DNA of 64,000 nt from assembly GCF_900107835.1 (NCBI RefSeq), contig NZ_FNRG01000020.1, positions 1-64,000 on the forward strand. The letters run 5' to 3'. The position numbers and the translations under genes were made by a program. Under the pieces are notes generated by a model. It was not told the DNA's origin. It did not search any database and was given only the letters and a program-made list of their open reading frames with translations. This document shows, one piece after another, positions 50,206 through 58,356 of the stretch (the stretch's first letter is position 1; each line of letters begins with the position of its first letter). The DNA is from Oribacterium sp. KHPX15 (GTDB taxonomy: Bacteria; Bacillota; Clostridia; Lachnospirales; Lachnospiraceae).

Positions 50206-51519
50206 ATGTTAAGTGCAGTCATCATACTGGCGATCGCTGTGGCGATCTACCTTGGATATAAAACCAAGATTAATACAGGTCTTTTCTGTATCGTTTTCGC
50301 ATATGTGATAGGTTGTTTCATCATGGGGTTAAAGCCTAAGGAGGTTATAGCTTTCTGGCCTACGAACACCATGTTTGTTATACTTTCGGTATCTCTTTTC
50401 TATAATGTTGCCGCCATCAACGGAACACTGGAGAAGATGTCCGGTTCACTGCTTTATGCGTGCCGAAAATTTCCGGGAATGCTTCCCTTTGCGCTCTTTG
50501 CGGTAGCTGTAATTCTTTCGGTAATGGGAGCTACATACTTTACTGTTCTTGCCTTCCTTGCACCCATAACTCTTGTTATCTGTGATGAGTCAAGAATGGA
50601 TAAGGTTACCGGCGCTGTAGCCATTAATTGCGGTGCTCTTTGCGGTGGAAACTTTCCAACTTCAAACCTTGGTGTAGTTTTCAGAGGTCTTGCGGATACT
50701 GCTTATGAAGCAAGCCCGGAACTTGCTGCTGTTGACAGCTTCGGAATGGAAATGCAGATTTTCTTCTTCTCCATGATCTTTTCTCTTATCCTTGTTGCTA
50801 TTTTCAGATACGGAACAAAGGAAAATAAAAACATCGGAAAAGGCGTTGTGTTTAACAAGCCTGAAGCATTTACAAAAGAGCAGAGTACAACACTTACACT
50901 TATGATTGCAATGATGGTTGTGGTACTTATTTTCCCTCTTCTCAAGATTCTTATGCCGGGAAATGAAAGTATAAGCTACATTGCGGGAAAAGTTGATGTA
51001 GGTCTGGTTGCTATCATTTTTGCGGTAATTGCATTACTTATGAAGCTTGCTCCTCAGAAGGATGCCATTGCCAGAATTCCATGGAATACCATCATTATGA
51101 TCGCCGGAGCAGGAATGCTCATTGCAGTTGCAGTTAAGGCGGGAACCATCGAGATGCTCAGCCTCTGGGTAGGTTCAAATGTTCCTAAGCCACTTATTCC
51201 GATAGCATTCTCAATTATTGCTGCTATCATGAGCTTCTTCAGTTCAACCACAGGTGTTGTTGCGCCGGCACTTTTCCCTCTTATACCGGCTCTTGCAGCA
51301 TCTACCGGATTGTCTGCTCCTGTACTCTTCGCATGTACAGTGCTTGGTGCCCAGTCAAGTGCCATCAGCCCGTTCTCATCAGGCGGATCACTTATACTTG
51401 GATCCACACCAAAGGAAGAGGACAGAAATACTCTGTTCAACAGACTTCTTATGGTTGCGGTTCCGGTAAGCGTACTGGTATGTGCTGCTTATAATTTCGT
51501 AGTGGCGATGGTGCTGTAA
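50206..51519 (+). CDS. Ion-transporter-superfamily permease (SLC13/DcuC-like)
   Basis: 437 residues, about eleven to twelve membrane segments. GALCGGNFPTSNLGVVF and SSAISPFSSGGSLILGSTP are two re-entrant-type loops of the IT/ArsB-NhaD superfamily, each with Ser/Asn/Pro. A dicarboxylate or similar organic anion carrier is likely. Second gene of the LysR-controlled unit. Confidence 0.85.
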   Translation: MLSAVIILAIAVAIYLGYKTKINTGLFCIVFAYVIGCFIMGLKPKEVIAFWPTNTMFVILSVSLFYNVAAINGTLEKMSGSLLYACRKFPGMLPFALFAVAVILSVMGATYFTVLAFLAPITLVICDESRMDKVTGAVAINCGALCGGNFPTSNLGVVFRGLADTAYEASPELAAVDSFGMEMQIFFFSMIFSLILVAIFRYGTKENKNIGKGVVFNKPEAFTKEQSTTLTLMIAMMVVVLIFPLLKILMPGNESISYIAGKVDVGLVAIIFAVIALLMKLAPQKDAIARIPWNTIIMIAGAGMLIAVAVKAGTIEMLSLWVGSNVPKPLIPIAFSIIAAIMSFFSSTTGVVAPALFPLIPALAASTGLSAPVLFACTVLGAQSSAISPFSSGGSLILGSTPKEEDRNTLFNRLLMVAVPVSVLVCAAYNFVVAMVL

Positions 51520-51532
51520 AATAATATGTGAT

Positions 51533-51570
51533 AAAAGCTGCTGATACAATTGCATGTATCAGCAGCTTTT
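51533..51570 (+). terminator. Intrinsic terminator of the permease unit
   Basis: A 16-bp perfect stem AAAAGCTGCTGATACA with its complement and a short loop, followed by CAGAT. It starts 14 bp after the stop. Confidence 0.8.
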
Positions 51571-51623
51571 CAGATACTATGATGACATCAATATATAGGG
51601 ATTTGTAAGCTATATTCAAGGAT

Positions 51624-51680
51624 ATTTTTACTTATATATCATAACTATTGTGCCGACTTTCCTCGTTACCGCTGTAGGGA
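51624..51680 (+). repeat. Shared leader sequence, copy 1
   Basis: ATTTTTACTTATATATCATAA and the following GCCGACTTT...GCTGTAGGG resemble 52242-52300 before the small tandem-repeat ORF. It lies upstream of the Rpn-like fragment. Confidence 0.6.
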
Positions 51681-51738
51681 GAAATGTTAAAGCCACAGAA
51701 AATGATAAAACAAATAGTTTGAGGATATATATTTTGAG

Positions 51739-52134
51739 GTGATAGAGCGGATACATCAGCTCCCGGAGGCTGTATTGTCGCTGAGAACCAAGGGTGTTAT
51801 AATCAAGGAAATGGCAAAAGTAATCCGGAGACTAAATGAAAAGAGAGAAAATGTCATCAGGAAGGTAGGTGATATAATGATGGACAGTACTTTAGAATGG
51901 CTTAGAGAATATGATGCAGCAGTTGCAAAGGGAAAAGTTGAGGGAAAAGAAGAGAAGCTTATTTCTCAGATATGCCGCAAACTTCGTAAAGGAAAAAGTG
52001 TAACTCAGATAGCTGACGAGCTTGAAGAGAGCGAAATCAGAGTCCGGGTCATTTGTGACACCGCAGCTGAATTCGCTCCTGATTATGATGAAGAAAAGGT
52101 GATAAAAGCAGTGCTTAATCCTGTGGAGGATTGA
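51739..52134 (+). CDS. Rpn-like (recombination-promoting nuclease/putative transposase) C-terminal fragment
   Basis: 131 residues from GTG 51739 at best. Charged helices with AKGKVEGKEEKLISQICRKL and an IADELEESEIRVR tail match the C-terminal region of Rpn/PDDEXK proteins; the N-terminal nuclease domain with its D-ExK motif is missing. There is an in-frame ATG at 51835. It may be a short internal-start product, as seen in some rpn genes, or a remnant. Confidence 0.5.
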   Translation: MIERIHQLPEAVLSLRTKGVIIKEMAKVIRRLNEKRENVIRKVGDIMMDSTLEWLREYDAAVAKGKVEGKEEKLISQICRKLRKGKSVTQIADELEESEIRVRVICDTAAEFAPDYDEEKVIKAVLNPVED

Positions 52135-52312
52135 AGCAGGTAATAATGTTTTTGTTTCATGTTTAGCTATAAATGAATATGCAATATAAAAGTTCCGGAT
52201 GTAAGGTATGCGATGTCTTATATCCGGAGCTTTTTTAATGAAATTTTTACTTATATATCATAAGTTTAATGTCGACAGTTATAGTAGCTGTATTTAGGGG
52301 TGAGGGGATACT

Positions 52313-52417
52313 ATGAACAATTTGGGAATAATAGCTGACAATTATGAACTCAAGCTGAATGCTTTAGCAGAGAGCAGAGAGCAGAGAGCAGAGAGCAGAG
52401 AGCAGAGTAGAGGCTAA
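52313..52417 (+). CDS. Short ORF with GCAGAGA heptanucleotide tandem repeat
   Basis: 34 codons, starting MNNLGIIADNYELKLNAL, then 5.9 copies of the 7-bp unit GCAGAGA (52367-52407) and a stop. A 7-bp unit shifts the frame by one for each copy gained or lost; in another frame it reads on to SRVEANCALFASCGALETAY before a stop. The leader copy upstream resembles that of the Rpn-like gene, so it is probably the start of a truncated or phase-variable relative. Confidence 0.4.
   Translation: MNNLGIIADNYELKLNALAESREQRAESREQSRG
52367..52407 (+). repeat. Heptanucleotide tandem repeat (GCAGAGA, ~6 copies)
   Basis: Five perfect units and a six-base partial unit in a row. Repeats of this sort are slippage-prone. 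Confidence 0.9.
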
Positions 52418-52478
52418 CTGCGCTCTTTTTGCGTCCTGCGGGGCGCTTGAAACTGCATATTACATTCATGATGGATAA

Positions 52479-52527
52479 CCGTCGGATTTGACGGGGTTAC
52501 TATACCCTGTCAGGTTCGGCGGTTTTT
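52479..52527 (+). terminator. Hairpin with T-run before the surface protein gene
   Basis: The stem pairs CCGTCGGATTTGACGGGG with CCCTGTCAGGTTCGGCGG through several G-U pairs and is followed by TTTTTG. It lies only ~35 bp before the next start codon, so an attenuator or terminator of the remnants is possible. Confidence 0.55.
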
Positions 52528-52561
52528 GTTATACAAGAGTTTTATGAAGGAGGAATTACAC

Positions 52562-55500
52562 ATGAAACAGAGAACAGGAAGAAAGCTGATTGGCTTTTTG
52601 TTCGCGCTGGCACTGGTGCTGGGGCTGATGTCGGGGATGAGCCTGACGGCTTTTGCGGCAACAGAGTATAATTTATGGGTGGGCGGCACTCGAGTGACAT
52701 CTGAAAACTGCGCTGACATACCGGTGAATACAGATTATTTTACCAAAGAAGGAAACGGAAAAGCAAGTTATGACAATGCCTCAAAGACACTTACATTGGA
52801 TAATTATGTTGTTAAAGGTAATTGGGCGTATGATGGTAATTCTGGAAATTCGGTGATTTATTGTTCAAATTCGACTTATTTGAGCACAATTATAATAAAA
52901 GGCAATGTTTCACTAACACAAAATGATGAATCTGGTGCGTTTTTTACTATAGATACGAATATTAATATAACGATAGAGGGAGTAGGGGATAACCCTACGC
53001 TAACTATTAGAAGTGGCAGCACAACGAGTGCTGCAAGTGTTGGGATAAAGGCTTACAATCTTACTATAAAAAACTGCACGGTAGATGTACAAGCGGGCAA
53101 TGCGACTTCTAGTGTGAGTAAGGGCATTCAAACGAATAATCTTACAATAATTAACAGTAATGTTACCGCAACTGCGCAAAATGGTTCTTACAGTTATGGT
53201 ATTGGTGGAGGCGGAACGGTAACGGCTGATTTTGACAATAAGAGCACTGTTACAGTCAAAGGAAACAAATATGCAATAAATGGATCAGTGAAGCATGCAT
53301 CCGCAGGCACGGGTTATGAAAATTATGATATGTCGGATGAAAATCCAGCAGCAATTGAGCCATCTCCAGACGAAGCAAAGACTTATAATACCTATAAGGC
53401 AATTAAGTTCGATCCGCCACCACACACCCATGACTTCACCTACTCCGCAAGCGGCGCGACTATCACGGCAGAGTGTACTGAGGGCGATTGTACGCTGCCT
53501 CTGGATGACAACAACAAACATACAGTAACGCGGACCCTGAGTGCCGCCGATGCGACCTATACCGGCAGCGCCTATACGGGAGCAAGCCTTTCCGATACGA
53601 CGGCTTGGACGGGGGCCGGACTGACCGCGCCGACGATAGTGTATGAAGGGCGCGGCGATACAACCTACGCAAAGAGCACAACCGCGCCGACGAATGCGGG
53701 CACTTATACCGCCAGCATCACGGTGGACACGGACAAGACCGCAACGGCGGATTTCACGATCAGCCCCATCGCGCTGACCATTGACACTGCGACGGCAACG
53801 AACCGCACATACGTTAAGGACAGCACAGATGTCACGATCAGCGGCGTTACGTTCAAGGACAGCAGCGAACAATCGGTGGCGCTTACGCTGGGTGAAGATC
53901 AAGATTACACCGTTACCGGCACGATGACCGATGCGAATGCGGGCGACGGCAAGACCGTCGATGTCACCGTGACGCTCAAGAACACCAATTACAGCCTTGC
54001 GACGAATACCACGACCACCACAGTCGATATCAGCAAGGCGGACGCACAGACCATCGCGGATGTGGAGGTTTCCCTGCCTTATACGGCGACCTCCGTTTCC
54101 GAGTCCGTGGCAGGCGTAATGCCTGAGGACGCGGGAACGCTGACCTACACGGCGGGAACCGCAAGCAAGACTGGCAACGTCACGGTTTCCAACTTTGCCG
54201 TGGATGATACCAGTGGCGCTGTGACCGCTACGCTCTCCGACGGCGCGACGGGCAATACCGTCACCCTGCCCGTGACCATCGGTTCCACCAACTATGCCAA
54301 TTCCACGGTCAATGTCAAAATAACCCTCGCGGATAAGGGCACGCAGACCATCATCGCAGAAAACGTGACTGCAACCTACGGCGATACAGATAAAAAAGTC
54401 AACGCAACAACGGATGGTGATGGCGCAATCAGTTACGCTGTGAAGGATGGCAGTGCTGATTACATTGACGTGAACGGCACCACCGGCGTACTGACGATCA
54501 AAAAGGTTCCGGAAGATGGCAAAGCTTACGTTGTTGTGACGGCAGCGGAGACAGATGCCTATGCACAGGCAACTAAAGATGTGACTGTAACGATAAGCAA
54601 GGCAAAGGCAGTCCCGGCTACAGTTACTGCGAACAACCGTACCTATGACGAGACAGAAAAGCCCCTTGTAACTGTTACCGGCGAAGCCACCGGCGGCAAG
54701 ATGCAGTATGCCCTCGGCACTGCAACTGAAGCTACTGAAGCTTATACTTCAACCATCCCTGCAAAGACGGAAGTTGGAACCTATCATGTATGGTACAAGG
54801 CAGTAGGTGATGATAGTCACGCTGATAGTGATCCTGATGTGGTTTCAGTCACAATCAAAGAAAAATCAGAGCCTCATGAACATGACATCAAAAAAATGGA
54901 TGCTAAAGAACCGACATGTACTGAAGACGGTTATAAAGCACATTATGAATGCACAGAATGTGACAAGTGGTTTGAGGATGCGAATGGATCAGCTGAAATA
55001 ACTGATAAGACTTCATTCATCATAGATGCCATCGGTCACAAGTGGGATGATGGTGAGATCACTAAGGAAGCTACGTATGATGAAACCGGAATCAGAACCT
55101 ACACCTGTGAAAATGATTCTTCACATACCAAGGAGGAAGAGATTCCGAGGAAGACTAGATCTGAAGATAACAGTAAAAAACATGACAGCAGCAGTGAAAG
55201 TAGTGGCAGCAGCGGAAGTTCATCAAACAAATCTTCATCTTCAGGCAGTGCAGAGATTCAGGCAAAGGTTGATCAGATTAACGATGCAACCTCCGGTATT
55301 CCTGAGAACCATCAGGTTGAGACAGGCGTACCTGCCAGCGATGTTGGCGGAAGATGGGGAAGCAATGCAAATGCTGACACCTGGACATATACAAAATCTG
55401 ATGGAAGTCTTGCAAAGAGTGAGTGGATGAGCCTTGACTATAATGGCCTCAGATACTGGTACTACTTCAATGAAGATGGAAATATGCTTACCAACTGGTT

Positions 55501-55726
55501 TGATTACAACGGTGAGAGATTCTATCTGATGCCTCAGAAAGATGGCTGGCGTGGAAGAATGGCAACCGGCTGGAAGAATATCGACAATAAGTGGTACTAC
55601 TTTGATATCGTACCTGGTTCAACACAGGGAAAACTGTTCCGTTCGTCTATAACACCTGACGGACATGTAGTTGGTGCTGATGGTGCATGGAACGGAGTTG
55701 GTGAGACACCTGTTGGACAGGAGTAA
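52562..55726 (+). CDS. Large exported surface protein, MBG-type domains and cell-wall-binding repeats
   Basis: 1054 residues from MKQRTGRKLIGFLF behind AAGGAGG. Signal peptide (~1-34), a Ser/Thr-rich beta-helix region (~35-240), then several MBG/YDG-like Ig-type modules (NRTYVKDSTDVTI, NVTATYGDTDKKV, TANNRTYDETEKPLV) to ~770. A HEHDIKK...ECTECDKWFED module, a Ser-rich linker (~866-898) and choline-binding-type aromatic repeats (YWYYFNEDGNMLTNWFDY) end it. Bases ~53400-54400 are much richer in G+C than both flanks. Likely an adhesin; a mosaic gene. Confidence 0.8.
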   Translation: MKQRTGRKLIGFLFALALVLGLMSGMSLTAFAATEYNLWVGGTRVTSENCADIPVNTDYFTKEGNGKASYDNASKTLTLDNYVVKGNWAYDGNSGNSVIYCSNSTYLSTIIIKGNVSLTQNDESGAFFTIDTNINITIEGVGDNPTLTIRSGSTTSAASVGIKAYNLTIKNCTVDVQAGNATSSVSKGIQTNNLTIINSNVTATAQNGSYSYGIGGGGTVTADFDNKSTVTVKGNKYAINGSVKHASAGTGYENYDMSDENPAAIEPSPDEAKTYNTYKAIKFDPPPHTHDFTYSASGATITAECTEGDCTLPLDDNNKHTVTRTLSAADATYTGSAYTGASLSDTTAWTGAGLTAPTIVYEGRGDTTYAKSTTAPTNAGTYTASITVDTDKTATADFTISPIALTIDTATATNRTYVKDSTDVTISGVTFKDSSEQSVALTLGEDQDYTVTGTMTDANAGDGKTVDVTVTLKNTNYSLATNTTTTTVDISKADAQTIADVEVSLPYTATSVSESVAGVMPEDAGTLTYTAGTASKTGNVTVSNFAVDDTSGAVTATLSDGATGNTVTLPVTIGSTNYANSTVNVKITLADKGTQTIIAENVTATYGDTDKKVNATTDGDGAISYAVKDGSADYIDVNGTTGVLTIKKVPEDGKAYVVVTAAETDAYAQATKDVTVTISKAKAVPATVTANNRTYDETEKPLVTVTGEATGGKMQYALGTATEATEAYTSTIPAKTEVGTYHVWYKAVGDDSHADSDPDVVSVTIKEKSEPHEHDIKKMDAKEPTCTEDGYKAHYECTECDKWFEDANGSAEITDKTSFIIDAIGHKWDDGEITKEATYDETGIRTYTCENDSSHTKEEEIPRKTRSEDNSKKHDSSSESSGSSGSSSNKSSSSGSAEIQAKVDQINDATSGIPENHQVETGVPASDVGGRWGSNANADTWTYTKSDGSLAKSEWMSLDYNGLRYWYYFNEDGNMLTNWFDYNGERFYLMPQKDGWRGRMATGWKNIDNKWYYFDIVPGSTQGKLFRSSITPDGHVVGADGAWNGVGETPVGQE

Positions 55727-55736
55727 GGAGGATATG

Positions 55737-56720
55737 ATGAAAAGAAAATTGTACAAAGGACTAGGAATGTTAGTTATGGCAGGCTTCCTTGTTACTGCTG
55801 TAGGAAAAAATGTCAATGCCACTGAGAATCAAGCTAATGAGAATACAGTGAGCGGTTCTGAGCAGGATCAGAATGATTCAGGTAATGATAAAAACGACAG
55901 CTCAGAAGGAAATGACTCATCTGATGATAAGGACACCAATGCCACAGACAATGATAATACAAAAGGTGGAACAGATACCGATGAATCTGATGATAAGTCT
56001 GCATCTGACAAGAACACAGATGATAAATCTGATGAAGTAGCTAACGGATCATCTGATGATTCAAAAGGTACAGAGAACACAAAGGATACAGATAATACAA
56101 AGGATAAAGACAAATCCGAAAATGATAAGTCTTCCGATTCCGATGATGATGCAGATTCAGTAAAATCTGGTGAAGACAAAATCGATGATGGCGATTCAGA
56201 CTCATCTGATGATGACAAAACCTCTGATACCGATGAAGATTCAGAAAACAGTGATAAAGCTGACTCAGATGCAGATAAAACTGATGAGGAAACAGGAGAG
56301 TCTGTAGAATCAACAGAAGACCTGGAGGAGACATTGGCAGAAGATGAAACTGTTGCAGAAACTGAGGCGGTTTTGGAGGAAACTGTACCTGAGGAGACGA
56401 CAGCTCCGGTAGAGACATTGGCCCAGGAAGAATTAAAGAAAACCGAGTATCTCACCATGGAAGATATCGCAGGCCTTTGGAGCATCGATGATATCACATC
56501 ATATCGATTCAAGAAGAACGGAACAGGTGCACTGGTACTTCCGGAGCACAGCTACAGTTTCGATTACAAGCTTGAGGAAGATATACTTGAGATCGATTTT
56601 GAAAAGTCTAATCTTAGAGATTCAACATTTAAAGTATCTGTTGTAGACGGAGTTATGAATCTGCAGTGTCTTGATGAGTATTTCGAGAATGAATACGAGC
56701 TGCAAAAGGAAGCAGATTGA
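55737..56720 (+). CDS. Acidic Asp/Ser-rich exported protein with lipocalin-like C-terminal domain
   Basis: 327 residues (ATG 55737; 55734 also possible), behind AAGGAGG and 11 bp after the surface protein gene, so co-transcribed. Signal peptide ~1-29. Residues ~30-185 are a DS/SD/DK/SE-rich low-complexity stretch, ~185-235 Glu/Thr-rich. The last ~85 (MEDIAGLWSIDDITSYRF...) resemble a lipocalin-like DUF5640 barrel. Probably a wall-spanning stalk with a small binding head. Confidence 0.72.
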   Translation: MKRKLYKGLGMLVMAGFLVTAVGKNVNATENQANENTVSGSEQDQNDSGNDKNDSSEGNDSSDDKDTNATDNDNTKGGTDTDESDDKSASDKNTDDKSDEVANGSSDDSKGTENTKDTDNTKDKDKSENDKSSDSDDDADSVKSGEDKIDDGDSDSSDDDKTSDTDEDSENSDKADSDADKTDEETGESVESTEDLEETLAEDETVAETEAVLEETVPEETTAPVETLAQEELKKTEYLTMEDIAGLWSIDDITSYRFKKNGTGALVLPEHSYSFDYKLEEDILEIDFEKSNLRDSTFKVSVVDGVMNLQCLDEYFENEYELQKEAD

Positions 56721-56745
56721 CTGGAAGATGCAATGATGTTAATAT
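56717..56745 (+). promoter_or_regulatory. Promoter of the antitoxin RNA
   Basis: TTGACT (56717-56722), 17 bp, TAATAT (56740-56745). The -35 box overlaps the stop codon of the acidic exported protein. Confidence 0.7.
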
Positions 56746-56751
56746 ACTAAT

Positions 56752-56847
56752 TGAAAAGAAGTGCTACCGGTAGACGGTTAGCTCTTTAAGTAAACAGTTA
56801 CAAAAAATAACCGCTTAGTTTGTGAGACTGGGGCGGTTATTTTTTTG
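56752..56847 (+). ncRNA. Putative RNA II-like antitoxin of a type I toxin-antitoxin locus
   Basis: A ~95-nt transcript is inferred from the promoter at 56717-56745 to the shared terminator at 56804-56847. Its 5' end carries GTGCTACC directly joined to GGTAGACGGTTAGCTCT (56761-56785), the same two blocks that open the toxin mRNA, and its 3' end is antisense to the end of the toxin mRNA. No convincing ORF. Confidence 0.7.
56804..56847. terminator. Bidirectional terminator shared by toxin and antitoxin RNAs
   Basis: AAATAACCGC and GCGGTTATTT form a stem around an 18-20-base loop, with A-run and T-run on the two sides, so it works in both directions. The toxin's TAA stop (56837-56839) lies in the stem. 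Confidence 0.8.
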
Positions 56848-56920
56848 CTATCTTATAAACAAGACCAATGATTGCAACTATCAAAATCCCGAATTGGAAT
56901 AAATCAGAAAAACTAACCAT
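56837..56920 (-). CDS. Holin-like type I toxin peptide
   Basis: 27 residues (MVSFSDLFQFGILIVAIIGL then VYKIAKK) from the ATG at 56920. One hydrophobic helix with a short basic tail matches the Hol_Tox/type I toxin peptides of Firmicutes, which insert in the membrane. AAAGGAGGG lies 4-5 bp before the ATG but is folded in CCCTCC-AGAAA-GGAGGG (56925-56941). The longer frame to 57034 spans the promoter and leader and is rejected. Confidence 0.8.
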   Translation of the reverse strand: MVSFSDLFQFGILIVAIIGLVYKIAKK

Positions 56921-57005
56921 GGTGCCCTCCTTTCTGGAGGGTCTTACAAAGCCCTCCGTATAGAGAGCTAACCGCCTACCGTTTAATACTGGTAGCACGG
57001 TATAA

Positions 57006-57034
57006 ATTTTAGCAAACATACATTCGGGAGTCAA
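57006..57034 (-). promoter_or_regulatory. Promoter of the toxin mRNA
   Basis: On the minus strand TTGACT (57034-57029), 17 bp, TAAAAT (57011-57006). The predicted start near 56999 puts the shared repeat GTGCTACC (56998-56991) right at the 5' end. Confidence 0.78.
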
Positions 57035-57166
57035 TCGCGATTATTATGTTATGGAATCAATATTATATAGAGCATAACGATAGTGAAACTGAAGAACAGA
57101 TTATGGAAAAGAGATATTGGGCATTTTATAATCCTCTATATATAATATTACCTAAGGAGGTCAGCA

Positions 57167-58186
57167 ATGCGTAAAATTCTAATGATCGGTACCGGAGGTA
57201 CAATTGCCTGCAAACAGACTGAAGACGGATTGACACCGGGGCTTACTCCTGAGGATATCCTTGCCTATATTCCGGCAGTAAAAGATGTGTGCGAAGTTGA
57301 GGTTGCCCAGGTTCTTAACATTGACAGTACCAACATGACCCCTGAGCACTGGAGAAAGATCGTAAAAGCCATTGAAGATAATTATGAAAAATACGATGGG
57401 TTCGTGATCTGTCACGGAACGGATACCCTGGCTTATACAGCGGCAGCCCTCAGCTATATGATTCAGGATTCTGAAAAGCCGATAGTTATTACGGGTTCAC
57501 AGAAGCCTATCAACATGGACATAACGGATGCCAAGACAAACCTTCTGGACTCATTCATTTATGCTGCCGACGAAGAATCCAGGAATGTCTCAATCGTGTT
57601 TGACGGCAAAGTAATTTGCGGAACCAGAGCGAAAAAAGAAAGAGCAAAGAGTTACAATGCTTTTTCAAGCATCAATTTCCCTTACCTTGCGGTGATACAG
57701 GACGGTATGCTGATTCGCTACATAAAGGAAACACCCAATGATAAACCAGTAAAGTTTTACTATGAAATGTCAGACAGAATATGTCTTTTAAAACTGTTCC
57801 CGGGAATCAAGAGCGACGTCCTCAGCTATATTTTTGAAAACTACGATGTGATAGTTTTGGAGAGCTTTGGTGTGGGAGGAATTCCTGAGACTCTGATGGA
57901 AACCTTTTACAAGGAAATGGACCGGTTCAGTGATGCTGACAAGCTGGTGGTCATGACTACCCAGGTGGCGAATGAAGGCAGTAATATGACCGTTTATGAG
58001 GTCGGCCGCAAAGTGAAGCATGATTTCCATATGATCGAGGCCTATGATATGACTCTTGAAGCCACCATCACAAAGCTCATGTGGATCAAGGGTATGGGCT
58101 GCAGCAAAAAAGAACTTCGCGAACTGTTCTATACCGAGATCAACCGGGATATGCTTTTTGCAAACAGGAAACAAAAAAGCCGTTGA
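57167..58186 (+). CDS. ansA: L-asparaginase, type I
   Basis: 339 residues behind AAGGAGG. MIGTGGTIACK (T9-T12) provides the nucleophile threonine and HGTDTLAYTA (83-92) the second catalytic Thr-Asp/Lys site. FVICHGTDTL and ITGSQKPI are signature blocks. No signal peptide, so the enzyme is cytoplasmic and hydrolyses asparagine to aspartate and ammonia. Single gene. Confidence 0.94.
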   Translation: MRKILMIGTGGTIACKQTEDGLTPGLTPEDILAYIPAVKDVCEVEVAQVLNIDSTNMTPEHWRKIVKAIEDNYEKYDGFVICHGTDTLAYTAAALSYMIQDSEKPIVITGSQKPINMDITDAKTNLLDSFIYAADEESRNVSIVFDGKVICGTRAKKERAKSYNAFSSINFPYLAVIQDGMLIRYIKETPNDKPVKFYYEMSDRICLLKLFPGIKSDVLSYIFENYDVIVLESFGVGGIPETLMETFYKEMDRFSDADKLVVMTTQVANEGSNMTVYEVGRKVKHDFHMIEAYDMTLEATITKLMWIKGMGCSKKELRELFYTEINRDMLFANRKQKSR

Positions 58187-58356
58187 TAAGGAATTTAATC
58201 AACAGCATCCTCTTTTGAGGAACTCTGCAGTTTCTTTTCAGAAGTAAACTCTGCATAATATAATTAAAGATATTCTATATTGAGTGGAAAGGAACTAAAA
58301 AGCTCAAATAATAGCAATGTTAAAAAGATGAGGAATATATATACCGGGAGGTTTTC

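Larger units (their letters stand above)
52135..52561. other. Leader copy, tandem-repeat ORF and hairpin before the surface protein
   Basis: No full gene. It contains copy 2 of the leader (52242-52300), a 34-codon ORF with heptanucleotide repeats (52313-52417), and a hairpin CCGTCGG.../...CGGCGG with a T-run (52479-52527) that may attenuate the next gene. Confidence 0.5.

Noticed and set aside
52367-52407. Short CRISPR array
   Set aside because: Units are 7 bp without spacers; it is a simple tandem repeat.
53285-53902. 205-codon minus-strand ORF in the GC-rich part
   Set aside because: Long antisense frames are expected in GC-rich sequence; Arg/Cys-rich composition and no ribosome site.
55868-56512. 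214-codon minus-strand Ser-rich ORF
   Set aside because: Antisense shadow of the Asp/Ser repeat stretch; plus frame has the signal peptide.
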